From: Adineta vaga
Taxonomy: Eukaryota; Rotifera
Length of the DNA: 64,000 bases
Direction of reading: 5' to 3'
Assembly: GCA_021613535.1 (NCBI GenBank)
Contig: CP075497.1
Location: forward strand, 310,001-374,000
The translations under genes and the position numbers were made by a program. Shown one piece after another: positions 22,791 through 35,366 of the stretch (position 1 is its first letter; every line of letters starts with the position of its first letter). Under the pieces are notes generated by a model, which ran no database searches, was not told the origin of the DNA, and worked only from the letters and a program-made list of their open reading frames with translations.

Positions 22791-23016
22791 ATTCTTGCTC
22801 GAGACAGAGTCACTTTGAGTATGTAAAACGTGAGTATCATAACAACATTCACATCCATATCATATTCATCTATTTTGTTCTTTGTTTTCTTTTTTCTTCA
22901 TTGGATATATTTTTACATGTCGTGACAAAAATGTACGAAAGGAAAGAAAGAAAATACCAATAGATCATTATTTTTCTCATGTTGTCTTCATTCACTTATT
23001 CGTCACTTCTTCAGAG

Positions 23017-23265
23017 ATGAAAGTCTCTGTAAAAACACTTGATAACTTCATTATGTCATTCGAAGTGAAACCATCAGATTCCATCGAAACACTGAAAATT
23101 CAAATTGAAAATATGATAGGCCTACCACCTTATCGTCAACGCATTATATACCGAGGTCAACACCTCGATAGTCTTCGTACATTCAACGACTATAATATTG
23201 AAGATGGAAGTGTAATTCATACGACAATTCAAATTAAAGATTTCAATCTCCAAAAATCGTCGTGA
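23017..23265 (+). CDS. Ubiquitin-like domain protein
   Basis: 82 aa from the ATG at 23017. The whole protein is one ubiquitin-like fold: MKVSVKTLDNFIMSFEVKPS for strands 1-2, DSIETLKIQIENMIGLPP for the helix, and RQRIIYRGQHLDSLRTFNDY, then NIEDGSVIHTTIQI, for the remaining strands. The Ile44 patch position holds an Ile (RIIYRGQ). It lacks the C-terminal di-glycine, ending DFNLQKSS, so it is unlikely to be conjugated in the standard way. It may act as a binding module or be a diverged free copy. An open frame extends upstream of this ATG, but only the ubiquitin-like part is supported. Confidence 0.8.
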   Translation: MKVSVKTLDNFIMSFEVKPSDSIETLKIQIENMIGLPPYRQRIIYRGQHLDSLRTFNDYNIEDGSVIHTTIQIKDFNLQKSS

Positions 23266-24132
23266 ACATTTAATAATCAGGGCTAAAATAGAATTTTTTT
23301 TAATAAGTCATTTTTGTACTTTGATTATTTCGATACTAATAAAAATCGATCGTAAAATAGTCAACAAAATGATTAATCATCTTTGGCGCGTTTTGTTCTG
23401 TGATATATATGATTTAGTTCTTATGATCGTATGCTTGTCATCTGTATCTGTAGAGTTGTACTCTATAGTGTGAGTATTAGTTATATAGCATACATCAATA
23501 TATTATATTGATTTGTCTCTTTCTCTCTCTCTCTATATATATATATATTTATCATAGTTGAGAGAGGATCTATCTCATTTATTATCATTAATTATCTAGC
23601 ATTGAGCTAGCCGTATATCTGAGCATTTTAACCTTACCTTTCTCTCTGGAGACTATTACAGAAAATCTAACAACATCACATGTAGTGACAATTCAAACAT
23701 TGATAAATATATTATTGTGTCTTCTCATCTCAGTCGTATCAAATCATTACTTGAAATATTTTACACAAAACATCACGAAAAAGCACAGTGCATATTTAGA
23801 GATTAAGAAGTCGTTAGATACACATCCTACCATCTGAGTTGTTCTCTAATTCGTCATTTGCAAAGCAAAAAACGTCACCCGATGTGTTGCTATAACTGCA
23901 TTGATACGATTGTTCGTTCTCTTCAATTGACCATAGATAGCCATAATCTTCTGTGTAATTTAATTTTTAAAACCAACATTTATCTTATCAGAACTTTCAT
24001 TCATCTGGTTTTTTTTCACATTCTTTGTTTATGAGATATCAACGAATGACATAGAAGAAGAGAAAAGAATAGAAGTATTATCTTTTCATAAGTGAAGGTC
24101 AACAGACAACAATTTTTGTTATAGAATTTAAA
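23266..24132. other. Intergenic, includes (CT)n(TA)n tract
   Basis: A microsatellite lies at about 23515-23551. Otherwise I see no coding or RNA feature. Confidence 0.5.
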
Positions 24133-26763
24133 ATGTATCTCGGTTGGATTGATTATGGAGTTTTAATTGTACTATTGAGTAGGATTATACATCGAATGGT
24201 ATCTTCAATGAAACTAACTGTTATTTGTGTAATATTTTTAGTTTCCTCTGGTGGTATTGGTATTTATCACGGTTGTGTAAGATCAAAACAAGTATCAACA
24301 AAAGAATTTCTTGTTGCTGATGGTCAAATGAGAGTAATATGAAAATTATTTGAAATTAAATTAATATGTTTATTCTTTATTTGTATAGATATTACCAACA
24401 GCAATGAGTCTATTAGCAAGTATAACATCTGCTGCATCTCTTCTTGGAATGCCTGTTGAAATCTATTATTATGGAACAATGTTTATCTATTGTAGTATGT
24501 TATAAAAGAATGAATTGATTTAATTTAATTTGATAATTTCTTTTTAAAGTCATTTCATGGTTTCTTGCAACATATTTAACAATGAAATTTTTCATTCCAA
24601 AATTTCATTTAATTGGAAATATTAGTATTTATGCTGTAAGTATTTAACGAATATTTCTATAAAATAAAAATCTTTTAAAATTTAAGTATCTTGAACAACG
24701 ATTTTCATTAACAATTCGTATATTGGTTACATGTAGTTTTATTTTAGTTACTGTAAGTATAAAAATATTGATTATATTTTTGAAAATAAAAATTGATCTA
24801 TTTTAAGATTCTTTATATGTCTGTTATTCTATATGGACCAAGTTTAGCTTTAAGTCAAGTAACTGGATTAAATATTTGGATTGCAGTTGGATTATGTGGA
24901 GTCATTTGTACGATTTATACGAGTATTGTAAGATATTATATTTGTATAAATAATTAGATTTTCAAATGAAATTGTATATAGGGAGGAATGAAAGCCGTCA
25001 TTTGGACTGATGTTATTCAAGCATCAATTATGTTTCTTGGTCTTATTTCAACTATTATACTTGGTATTATTGTTATTTTTTTAGAAAATAAAATTTCAAT
25101 TTTTATTTTAATTAAAACATTAAAAGGTTTAATTGATGCTGGTGGAATATCAAAAGTATTTGAAATAGTAAAAAATGGTAATCGATTACAATTTTCAGTG
25201 TTTGTATAGATTTTAATAATTAAAATTTTGAAAATGAAATTTAAATATTTAAAGTATTTCATTTGATCCATCTATTCGTTATACAATATGGAGTATATTA
25301 ATTGGAACAACATTTTCTAGTACAGCTCAATATGCTTGTATTCAAACTCAAGCACAAAGATATATGTGTGTTAAAGATACAAAATCAGCACAAAAGTATA
25401 TTTTAGAAATAAAAATTCATTTATTTTTTCTTATTAAAATATATTTTGTTTTATTAAAGAGTAGCTTGGACTAATTATATAATGAATGTTATTATGCAAA
25501 TGCTTTGTTTATGTGTTGGATGTTTACTTTATGCTAAATATAGTCAATGTGATCCTCTTCGAGCAAAAATTATTTCTCGACCAGATCAAGTAAAAAGAGA
25601 AAAGAGAGAAAGATAAATTCATTTATTATTTAGATGTATCCATTATTTGTTATTGAAACATTAGGAAAATTTCCTGGTTTAACAGGTCTTTTTATTGCTT
25701 GTATATTAAGTGCAACATTAAGTACATTTTCAAGTGGAGTAAATAGTATTGCAACAGTTATTCTTGAAGATATTTATAAAAGATTATCAAATAAAATTGA
25801 AATATCAAATAAACAACAAGTTATTCTTTCAAAAATATTATGTAAATTATATTAATAACAATTCTTCAAGATATTTATTTTCTTTTATTGATTATATAAT
25901 ATAGCGGTGTTAGTTGGTTGTTTAACTGTATTTATGGCATTTATTGTTTCTTATATGAAGAGTAATATTATTACAGTAAAATAATATCTTTTTTTTTAAT
26001 ATTTATTTCATCACTTTTTTCTCTTTATTTAGATAATTGTTCAAATATTTGGTGCATTTGTTGCTCCTATTCTTGGTTTATATTTACTTGGATTATTTTC
26101 ATCACGAGTTAAAACTCCAGTAAAAAATAACGAATTTATATTTAAAAAAAAAACAAATAAATTCCTAATAATATTTAGAGTGCATTAGTATCTTTCTTTC
26201 TTTCATTAATATTTCAAATCTTTGTACTTTTTGGATCAATATTTACTGATAAACCATTGAATAAACAAGGAGGAAGATTACCTACTTCTATTCATGGATG
26301 TATACCATCGTCTATTAATAATATAACTATTTCAACAACAACAACAACAACAAATCGTAGGTAATGATATATTAAAATGAATTTAATTTACTTCAAATGA
26401 ATTGATCTTTATTCTATATAGTTATCATGTATTAATGCCTCTTTTTTCTATATCACCTCTTTGGTTTATTTTTAATGGAACTATTCTTACTATTGTTTTA
26501 GGAATGATTTTTACTTTTATTCTTGGTAAATTTATTTTATTTAAATTTAAAAGTTGGAAAAAATTATTTTTTTTAATTTAGATTCAAAAGATACAAAAAT
26601 TATTAATCCATCTTTATTAATATCTCGAAATGAAATATTTTCATGTTTTTCATCAAGAAAAGTAAATATTCTTAATATTTCATATCAAATATTTTCAATG
26701 TTTTTCTAGGAAAAAGTCAAACGAACAGATGGAACTATGATCGAACAGGAAACTATGCTTTAG
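24133..26763 (+). CDS. Sodium/solute symporter, SLC5 family (SMCT/SMVT-like)
   Basis: About 15 short exons split by introns of about 50-60 bp encode a protein of roughly 600 aa with about 13 hydrophobic segments. Family landmarks in order: ADGQMR|ILPTAMSLLAS in TM1-2, GPSLALSQVTGLNIWIAVGL, GGMKAVIWTDVIQASIMF (in known members GG.KAV.WTD..Q), AQYACIQTQAQRYMCVKDTK (known NQ..VQR), and LSATLSTFSSGVNSIATVIL, the conserved Na+-site region with its SS pair. The order and wording fit sodium-coupled monocarboxylate, multivitamin or iodide transporters of SLC5. It would import a small organic anion with Na+ across the plasma membrane; the substrate cannot be told. The C-terminus is a short charged tail. 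Splice sites were read by eye and individual borders may be off by a few bases. Confidence 0.88.
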
Positions 26764-27379
26764 AACAAACTCGAAGAAGAAAAAGGTTCTAATTATATTG
26801 TTTATCCACTCTCTATATAAATACAACAACATGTTTTTCAAATAAAATTCTTGATTTATTTGTTTCTTTCAAGTGCATAGTATTTATTAACTGTTCCTCC
26901 AATGAATCTTACTTGAGAACTAACAAATTTTTAATTTTCTAAATAATATTTACTACGATACATCGACATCTGTAAAAATCGCCAGAGCACAAGAAATATC
27001 GAGTATTTATCTTCTTTTCTCCTAAACAAGTTTTCACAAACTTCTACACGTCCAAAGGTCAATACTCTATATCTGAAGTAATATTATAACTCCGATATTA
27101 ATTAATCTAAACATTTCAAGTTCATATCTTCTGAAAAACAGATCATATAAGGGATGAACACCGGGGGGGAATATTATCTTGTTAGAGAATAGATTATAGA
27201 TAGGGATGTAATTATTTCTTTTTAAAAATAAACTCATTAGTTTCAGACTGTTTTTCATAGATCTATAGATGAATAATCTTATTCTTTGTAACATTCCCAT
27301 TAAAAAAATCTTTTACAAGAGAAACAAAGTGATAAAATATTTCACATATATATTCTCTTATTTGTCTTTTAACATTTGA
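26764..27379. other. Intergenic between symporter and 7TM receptor
   Basis: Contains the symporter 3' region and probably the 5' exon of the receptor, which I could not place. Nothing else supported. Confidence 0.45.
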
Positions 27380-28357
27380 GCTTTTCTTACATTCTCCAAC
27401 ATAAATATTTCTTATCCTGTTCGTGCTTGGCTGTATTTTATCTTTGTCATACCATCTAGTCTTTGTGATTTATTTAATCTCTATCATTTTCTTCTTAATC
27501 GAACACTTCGACAAGCTCTCAACAATCATGTCATTATTATTGTGCTTTGTCTTGGTCTTTTCTTCAATCTAACTGATATTATCTGGTATATCTATCACTA
27601 TGCAACTGGTTGGTCATTGTCATCAACATATATATTCTATATCATATGGGTATTCCTCGACTATGCTATATTTATATCAGTATTACTGCTCATCGCCTGG
27701 GGCTCTATTGAACGACATATTCTGGTATTTCATTCACATCTACTTGTAACACGAGCAAAGTGTTTCCTGCTTCATTATTTACCATTGATCATCATAACTA
27801 TCTATCCATTTATCTATTATTCAGTTATATTTTTTGTTCTACCCTGTGATATTCCAGTCAATTATGCAAAAGCAAGATGTTATATTGATTATTGGGCATA
27901 TGCGACCGACCTGATGGTGCAATGGGATAATATAGCACATAATATTGTGCCTATATTTACTATTGTAGTTTTTAGCTTTGCTTTGCTTGGACGGATTTGG
28001 TATAATAAATATCGAATTCGTCAAAGGTTTCAATGGAGAAACTATCGAAAAATGACCATTCAGTTGTTGTCAGTGTCTGTGGTCTACTTTATTCTATATT
28101 TTCCTACAGTGTTTATGTATACTCTGTATATGGCTGGTGTCTATTTCGATTATATGGACGATTACTTTTCTGTAGGTTATTATCTATGTTATTTTGTCAT
28201 ATTGTTGACACCATTTGTATGTACTGTTTCGTTACCTGAATTTCGAACTAAACTTCATAAGATCACTCGAATTTGTCGTCGAGCGAGACGTACAGTTGGT
28301 CCGACAATATTAATCATGGATCATCGGATAGTGGATAGAACAGATGTAGCGAAATGA
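27380..28357 (+). CDS. Rhodopsin-type 7TM receptor (5' end unresolved)
   Basis: The open frame from 27380 encodes about 325 residues with seven hydrophobic segments. It begins in or before TM1 (VRAWLYFIFVIPSSLCDLFN), then LRQALNNHVIIIVLCLGLFF for TM2, and a TM3 that ends SIERHILVFH, in place of the DRY motif. TM4, TM5 and TM6 follow (MTIQLLSVSVVYFILYFPTV), then a TM7 with TPFVCTVSLPEF rather than NPxxY. A Cys in CYIDYW before TM5 could bond to the TM3 region. No in-frame ATG precedes TM1 before the stop at 27377, so an upstream exon must supply the start. The family resembles orphan receptors expanded in bdelloid rotifers; ligand unknown. Confidence 0.8.
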   Translation, partial: AFLTFSNINISYPVRAWLYFIFVIPSSLCDLFNLYHFLLNRTLRQALNNHVIIIVLCLGLFFNLTDIIWYIYHYATGWSLSSTYIFYIIWVFLDYAIFISVLLLIAWGSIERHILVFHSHLLVTRAKCFLLHYLPLIIITIYPFIYYSVIFFVLPCDIPVNYAKARCYIDYWAYATDLMVQWDNIAHNIVPIFTIVVFSFALLGRIWYNKYRIRQRFQWRNYRKMTIQLLSVSVVYFILYFPTVFMYTLYMAGVYFDYMDDYFSVGYYLCYFVILLTPFVCTVSLPEFRTKLHKITRICRRARRTVGPTILIMDHRIVDRTDVAK

Positions 28358-29556
28358 TTCTGATTGAAGTCGTCATATAAACAGAAAGAGATCTATGAAA
28401 GATTGAGTTTCCTAATTGTAAAGATCATATCTTATGTCCTGCTCGTTGACAAGTTTTCATCGTATTTTTATTTTGTCAATGTTTGATTGATCTCTCGATG
28501 TTAAATATGGTGTCGTGTATTTGTTTCTTAATACCTAAACATATCTTATTCTACACATCTTTCCTATATTTAATGGACATGTTAACTAGAAAATCATATG
28601 CAAATATTGAATCAAATTGCCACGATATATTAATAGACTTCTACTAGATTACCTAAATAGTCAGATAGTAAGAAGATATCTGACAGTGTTAAAGATCAAC
28701 TTTTCTTGTATCATCTAAGGATGATCTCTTCGTCGACGTTCATCGTTATCTAAAGTTGAGTTTTCTCATAGTATAAAGCATCAATTTAATTTCATGTCGT
28801 CTGATATAAATAAAATGTCTCATCTAATTTGTTTCCGCTTTCTGCAGTTTTATGACAGTATAACAGAATCATTGAGCAGGGTTGTTATTATTGAACTATG
28901 TCACATATATTATCAGATACATCGTCTGTAGAAATAAGGCGGCATATGCATTGAAAACGTGGCAAAAAGAAAAGTGTCGAATCTATGAAAATTCAATAAT
29001 AAGTCCATATGTTGCTCGAATAATGCATTTCATTTTCCACTTGCGATATGAGCAAAGATAAAGTAGCCAATAATTCGTCAATGTAGATGTGGTTGTTGTT
29101 ATAACAATTCATAAGATTATCGATTCGATTTTGAATACCATTAGTAGAGTTTGATTTTGGTCGGTGTGTGGCACCTGTGCTAATTTACACATACAGGTGT
29201 TGCAATCGGCTTTTCTCACTAACAATGACCACTCATCGAAAGAAAATGATTTTTCGAAAACAAAATAGATCAAAATGTTGAGCGTCGATCCCTTTATCAC
29301 GGAAAAAAAGAATAAGATTGTGGGCCATTTTCTGAGAACTTTTGAAAATGGTGATCAAATTCGGACAGAATGTTCTACACCACTTTTATTGAGTAGTTAA
29401 AGCGATTTGGTTTGATTTTTCTTTCAAATTGAAATATAAAGAATTTGTATTCAACTTATTCATTTGTATGCGTTAATTAGAAAAGAAAAGATGTATTTTA
29501 TTCATCGTATAAAAGTATAGAATTATCATTATTGTAAAAGAGAAAAGAAATAAATA

Positions 29557-29632
29557 TGAGGATATGGGTGTGAGTGGGTGTGAATGTGAAAAAGAGGAGA
29601 TACCGACACCCAAACCACCCACCAACACCCTA
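29557..29632. repeat. Telomere-like hairpin
   Basis: Left arm tgaggatatgggtgtgagtg followed by ggtgtgaatgtga; right arm gacacccaaaccacccacca followed by acacccta. The second hairpin of the same type begins only 139 bp further on. Confidence 0.75.
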
Positions 29633-29770
29633 TGTAACTCGATTGATTTTCGAAGAAGTGTTTATAATATCTCAATAAATATTAAATGCGGATAGTTATG
29701 CATAAAAACTTTCTCTAAACACGTGCAGAGGCGCAGAACAACACCTTTTAATACAAGCATTTTAAAAACT

Positions 29771-29838
29771 AGGATGGGTATGGGTGTGGTTTGGGTGTGG
29801 ATATCTCCTCTTCTTTCACACCCACACCCACACCCTCG
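29771..29838. repeat. Telomere-like hairpin
   Basis: Left arm aggatgggtatgggtgtggt followed by ttgggtgtgg, loop of about 15 nt, right arm tcacacccacacccacaccc. This is the clearest run of exact CCCACA units in the window. Confidence 0.8.
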
Positions 29839-30180
29839 TTCTCAGAGTACGTTGCGGAGAAAAGCGTGTCATTCATTTGATTATAATAGAGAAACTTGTA
29901 TTGTCTTTAAATATTTCGTCAGTCGTGTGTCATATCTTAAGCAAATAGATTTTTATGGTATGTATCTTACTTTATTCTACTCTTTATTCACATCGTTCTT
30001 TTAAGAAATATTTGATAAATATCATCGTCGACAAACACATACTGTAAAAATAATCGAAAGATTTTATTTGAAACTACTATCGTAAACGTTTGCAATTTCT
30101 TATCAAACAATTAAAGTATACTGGTAAGATACTGCACACACATCATCATCATTTTTATCTTTATATTTAATATAATTGTA

Positions 30181-32907
30181 AATGGCACGAGTAAGTAACT
30201 CTGTGTTTTCTTTGATGAATGTAATTTCGAGTTATTTCACCTTAGAAATCGCTACCGATGTATTTTCGTGCATATGGCTTTCCGTGTGCTATTGATGCTG
30301 GTCCAGAGCATAATGAAAAAGTTGATAATACGTGGATGTCAGAAGATGTTGATTTAATTACAGAGTTCCTCGTTCAACGCGATGCTAAAATGGGCATGGA
30401 ACGAAAAGATTTGAGTGAAGAACATCAAAAGCTTCAAGAAGGCAATCCGTATTTCCCTGCATCGGCGACTTTCGATACCTATCCAGAAATCGAAGCTACT
30501 ATTCCAGAGTCTCTCGATTTCAAAGTAACAGGACCAAGACTATTACTTGCCGTCGATAAACAGCAGAACAACAACTCGAAGTTGCAAATATTCACAGATA
30601 ACTGTATAGTGTTTCTGTACCTCACAGGCCATGGTATGTCGCAAACATTGGCCCAAAAACTTGGTAAGCTTGAAGAAGACGACAGTGTTAAACTTGAACT
30701 TCCAAAGTACACGAAATATCCTGTAGTACAGAAGAGCACCTATGATAAGAGAAAACAGCTGAAAGGTGGCGAAATACTTGCATACAAATCATTCTTGAGC
30801 CTCAACGATTTTTACAGCGAATTCTTCCTTGGAATGCAGATGGAAGAGATTAAAAATCTCCATCTCATTATCGTAGCAGATTCATGTCATTCTGGACATT
30901 GGGAACGGTTCAGCAAAACTGATGCAATTATTTTCGATCCCGATGCTGATCTTTCCATAACTGTTCAAACAGCGAGCGAAATGGATACTCCATCTCATGG
31001 ATATTATTTCACTCCATTGTTTATCAACTTCCAAAACTTACAGCAGCAGGAACTCGATATTCTTGAAGATAAGTTCAAGTCGTTGACTGCAAAAGAAAGA
31101 GATCAGCTTCTTAAAGATGTACCAGTGCAGCAGTTCCCAACATTCACCCATGGTCGAACAGATGTATCCTTAATTTCGAAGAATAACAGGTAAGAACTTA
31201 TTTGATAATTCAGTTCCCACTGTTTAGATAGAGATCCAAGAGACTAAATTTCTTTTTGAACATAGACTCAGCCGGGTATATGTCCAAATTGTGTTTGCAT
31301 TAATATCTGACATCTTCTATTTATATATTGAGTAAATGAATACTTAATTTTTAGCAAGTACAATTGAAAAGTTCATTAATTTGTTTTCTGGTTTTTTGAC
31401 TTGATTTTATTTTTGATGTAGTTAAGAATTTCTAAAGGTTACAGAAGTAAATTCCAACAAGCAATGTTGAAACGTTAGACAGTCACCTATATTGATGTGT
31501 TTCAGGTCTTATATTTTCACATCCATCATTAAATGAAATTCGAGTATAGAATTAAGTGTAAAGATGGAGCTAAGTCTGGTTTCAAGTTTGAATTTGAATA
31601 AACCCACAGCTCACTATGATCGCAAAAGAACAAAGTTTTTACGAACGCAAAGTCGATGTGAAAATAAAAAAATTTCTACCATTCGAAATTAGACAAAAAG
31701 TATTGTTGTTGGCTGCTACAAAGAAGAACTGAAAAGTTGTAGGAGTAGAGAATAGAAGTATATTCGTCTCCTCTCGTCTACCTTTTCTTAATCTTTTACT
31801 TTGTTAGATTAGTAATTACTTCGAATTTGTTTTCTTGAGTAACTTTTAGAATTTCATATTTGAAAGGTCTCATATTTTTTCTGAATCAGAAAAATTCGTA
31901 TGAATGCGAGTTCCAAAGCACACTAATAACATTCTGCTATTTTCTAGGCGTCCAGAAGAAGGAAATCATTTTCGTATAATAGATCCGTCGACGGAACTCG
32001 CAGGAAAACTGTATCTTACAATACATAAGCTACGTTTCTTTGTTGATAAATGGTTTTTTGCTTTCTTCGCTAAGCTTTATTACAATGAAAATTGGCTTGG
32101 GATCGATGTATCAAGTTTAACAAGACCAATTCTTAGGGGAAGTAACGCTAAATCGTTTATCAAGAACTTGATTAAAGAAAGAAGAAAGAAACTAGTTATC
32201 AAAGGTATGAAACTGACAATGTATGATGACGATGGACGGCTGGCCGTACCTACTCCTGCGTGTATTGTTGCATTGAAATCAAAACATGATTTTGCTGATA
32301 AAGCTGGACCAGAGAAAGAACATGAATGTTGGTATCAATTGCATGTTCATTATGATGGTCAGAATGAGTTTCCAGGTGAAATTACACATTTGAAAGTGTA
32401 TTATGCGAAGTATTGTTGTGTAAACAACAAAGAGCGCGCCAAAGGTGAGTGATCTACACATACTCAAATGAGATTGACACTCTGGATCAAAGCAGCTAAT
32501 AGAGAACAACTTGTATCGTTTTTTTTTGCTGATTGTCTTTGAAAAAAGTTCTTTATGCTATAAGAAAATTAACTATTCATTTAATAGGCTTCACGGAAGG
32601 ATCGTGTGATGATCTGAATGACGTGAATGAAGTCAAAGCAGAAGCTGGAAAACCGGTGAACAATGGAGGTAAACATCCACATCAAACTGACTATTATTTG
32701 GAAGGATGGCAGGAGTACAAAGAATCAATACGAACTACGTTGGAACAATGGGGTCGAAACCAAATAAAGGAAATGCAAATGGATTCAAACAGGGTGGTCG
32801 AACTGCCCATAAATGCTTGGCAAGATAAAACTCAGTGGAAGAAAGAGGATTCTGTTCAGTTAGGCAACATCGTAGCCGTACGAAAGTGTCGGTTTTTACT
32901 CACCTAG
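30181..32907 (+). CDS. Caspase-like (C14 fold) cysteine peptidase-domain protein
   Basis: Four exons (30181-30189, 30246-31189, 31948-32444, 32588-32907) keep phase and give about 589 aa. The first exon codes only M-A-R. Residues 1-260 look like a caspase/metacaspase/legumain-type domain: hydrophobic strand plus catalytic His in IVFLYLTGHGMS, and strand plus catalytic Cys in LHLIIVADSCHSGHW. The insert between them is long and charged. The C-terminal 330 residues match nothing I know; they include a second domain around WFFAFFAKLYYNENWLGIDV and an acidic/basic stretch rich in Trp near the end. The C-terminus is uncertain: a donor-like site at about 32893 and an acceptor at 33068 would allow another exon. 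Role unknown; clan CD peptidases act in cell death and protein processing. Confidence 0.8.
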
Positions 32908-34025
32908 TGACATAGTCAGAACAGAAAAAACTTAGACTTAGTGCAACCATCAATCATTAATAAAAAAAGAAATAGTGTATTTTTAAGATCAATAAAATTT
33001 GTCGTATTCACATTCTCTCCCTTTCATTCTCATTTCATATCAGACTTAATAAACCTTCTGTTTTGCAGCTATATTTCGACTTGTTCAAGCATCGCGGAAT
33101 TACGTTTTTTCCTCTTTTGTCTTCAGTATCTTAGCACAATAAAGCCGGCTAAGGTTCATTATTTTCATAATGTATACAAGCTAACATACCCTACACATCT
33201 CAAAAGTTTCGTCAGATTTCTTTTTTCTTTTACGAGTCTCAAATTAAAAAATATGCTTCTGACGGAATCAGCAAAAATGGTAATGCGTTTCCAGCAGCAT
33301 GTCAAGAATTGTAAAGTTTAGCGAAACTGTAAGTGTAACAAAAAACTTTTGTATTTAAAAGTTAAAGTCCCTATGACTAGCCACACATCTGAATGAACAA
33401 AATTAAAATATTTAACAACAATACGCTCCTACAATTAGAGAAAGATTTCGTGACGGAATCACAGTTTGAAAATGTTGAAATTTCAAGAAATTTTATTTAT
33501 TCGAATAGATAAATATAATCCATCAGAGTTTATATGCAAACATTATAAAGGATGAAATAATTAGTAAAATTATTAGGTTGACAAGAAATTTTTGCGTTTT
33601 CGTCGAAAATTTCCTGGAATAGTTGAGGAAATTCTAGAAGTTTCCATACTAAAGCTATATATAGGGGGTATGAACATCTTTCGAACTACAACAAAATTAA
33701 GGATACGGATGTTGATCTCGAAATTAGAAATGAATATATCTCGTCGAGAGCTCAGAGTGCTTCAACTTTATGAATTCTGTTTGGATCATCTTGAGAGTGC
33801 ATGTGGATGATAGCACTGAAGTGTGACTCACATACACACCCACGCCCAAACCTACCCACACCCTCAAGATAATTTTCCTTTCCAGTTTCATCGGATTTTT
33901 CAAAAGAACTGCTTAATCTATGTATTCAATCAGTTAAATGATTTTTCTTCCTTTTCTTGAGAAAGAAAAAGAAAATCTATGCAATAACATATGATGTAAT
34001 TCTGTAGGTTGATGCAAAAAAAATC
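32908..34025. other. Intergenic, possible extra exon plus hairpin
   Basis: May hold a 3' exon of the caspase-like gene after the acceptor at about 33068. No separate gene supported. The hairpin at 33788-33870 is listed separately. Confidence 0.4.
33788..33870. repeat. Telomere-like hairpin with ATCTTGAG/CTCAAGAT ends
   Basis: The outer arms atcttgag and ctcaagat are exact complements. Inside are gtgcatgtggatga and, on the right, a long C-rich arm (acacccacgcccaaacctac, then ccacaccctc). It lies 156 bp from the tRNA gene. Confidence 0.8.
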
Positions 34026-34097
34026 TATCCATGCCGGGATTTGAACCCGGGTATTGGCGGTGAAAGCGCCACATCCTAACCGCTGGACTACACGGAT
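34026..34097 (-). tRNA. tRNA-Glu (anticodon UUC)
   Basis: A 72-nt cloverleaf can be drawn by hand on the minus strand. The acceptor stem pairs ATCCGTG with CATGGAT, with one G-T pair, followed by discriminator A. The D-arm carries AGCGGTTAGGA. The anticodon stem GGCG/CGCC closes the loop CTTTCAC, giving anticodon TTC. The T-arm is CCGGG-TTCAAAT-CCCGG. There is no intron. The internal promoter boxes are present as A-box-like TAGTCCAGCGGTTAGGA and B-box GGTTCAAATCC. A T-run (atttttttgc) follows the 3' end as an RNA polymerase III terminator. It decodes GAA, and GAG by wobble. Confidence 0.95.
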
Positions 34098-34343
34098 ATG
34101 ATATTTTTAGGATGAAAGATATTTCATTCAAACATTACCTTCATTTTATATTCTATTCCAAGAATTAATCGAAAGTGAATTAACTCAAAGAAATGTGTTT
34201 TTCTCTGGTATTTTTACTAATCTTCGCTTTAACGTCGTTATTGACGGTAATGAAAATGTCATTTTAACGACAAATTACACGAAGTTCCTGAGTAATTCAT
34301 CAAATCGTTCATATCAACAGACACCCACACCCTACAGAACCAT

Positions 34344-34546
34344 CTTCTATCTTCTATGATGTTTCATATGCTGTGAAACTTGTGCGTGGATGTTACATTC
34401 TTGAAGCGTTTCTTCAATCAAATTTGATCTGTTTTCATAATCAATCGTATGTCAATTATCTTCGTCGTGCATTGAATACAACAGAACCATTAAATATGAT
34501 CATTATACTTAATACTATTGATCGTACAGTAGAATTTTGTTTGTAA
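34344..34546 (+). pseudogene. Fragment of the two-TM surface-protein family
   Basis: An open segment reads VRGCYILEAFLQSNLICFHN and QSYVNYLRRAL, which aligns with GCYVIESLLQSNLQCLYDQN in the genes at 173-1420 and 1900-3183. Neither TM segment nor the N-terminal half is present. A later stretch (34634-34768) reads open with an acceptor before it and could be an unrelated small exon. It lies just downstream of a C-rich telomere-like tract at 34320-34336. Confidence 0.6.
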
Positions 34547-35366
34547 ATTATTTGATTTATTTAGATTCATTGCTTATCAAATGTTGTATTGATTAGAAAA
34601 TACGAAATGTGTTTATTCATACAAATTTCATTGTAGAAATATTCGAGTGTTTGAAACAAGAATCGAATCTAATGCGGAACAACCTGATGATATTTCCGGT
34701 AAAAGTTTCGATTCATCGTCGAAATTGAACAATTCGAGTAAAAGAACAAGTCATATGTACCGATAATATTCAATCTAAATGTTGTTGATTATTATTGGGA
34801 AATGATTAGAAGAGATTTAAATTGAACATAAATATTTCTTTAGAAAAGATATTCTTCTCTATAAAATTATAAAAACAATATATTTATTTCTCAAGAAAAT
34901 GAAATACTATTGAATAAAATTTCGAAAGAATATTATATTTTCTAATTATAACTTTATACTCGGCTGTTATTCTTGATACATTAAACAAATAAATATGAAA
35001 TTCTTTGTTTTACTTTCCTTAGACGAGCTATGATTTGATGCAAAAACATGAAATATTTGTCGGACGGAAAACAATAACTTTTATCGTATAGAATATGACT
35101 GATGTTTTTCTCGATTGTTATATAATTTATTCTATCACGACGAAAATAATCGAATATTTTCTTCGATGAAATTTTCGACCATTCTTCCTTTTCTTTTCAT
35201 ATTTGATCTATTTACAAAGGATATTTGACCGATGTAAATAAATTTTTATAATTGGAGGAAAATTGTATTCACATACCAATACGAATCGGATAATTGTGTA
35301 ATTTCGAAAAGAATCAATAATAGAAGAGTAAGTATAGTGAAGAATTGATATAACATAAGAATAAAA
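34547..35366. other. Intergenic AT-rich stretch
   Basis: No supportable gene apart from the possible small exon at 34634-34768. Confidence 0.4.

Larger units (their letters stand above)
28358..30180. other. Long intergenic region with two telomere-like hairpins
   Basis: 1.8 kb without a supportable gene. Hairpins at 29557-29632 and 29771-29838 are listed separately. Confidence 0.5.

Noticed and set aside
22748-22963. Plus-strand frame before the ubiquitin-like gene
   Set aside because: It runs through a telomere-like hairpin and low-complexity DNA and has no domain.
29557-29838. CRISPR-like or satellite array
   Set aside because: The units are two hairpins with different loops, not equal repeats with spacers.
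33592-33810. Short plus-strand frame upstream of the hairpin at 33788
   Set aside because: Resembles parts of mariner-type proteins only vaguely, and no catalytic motif or terminal repeats were visible.
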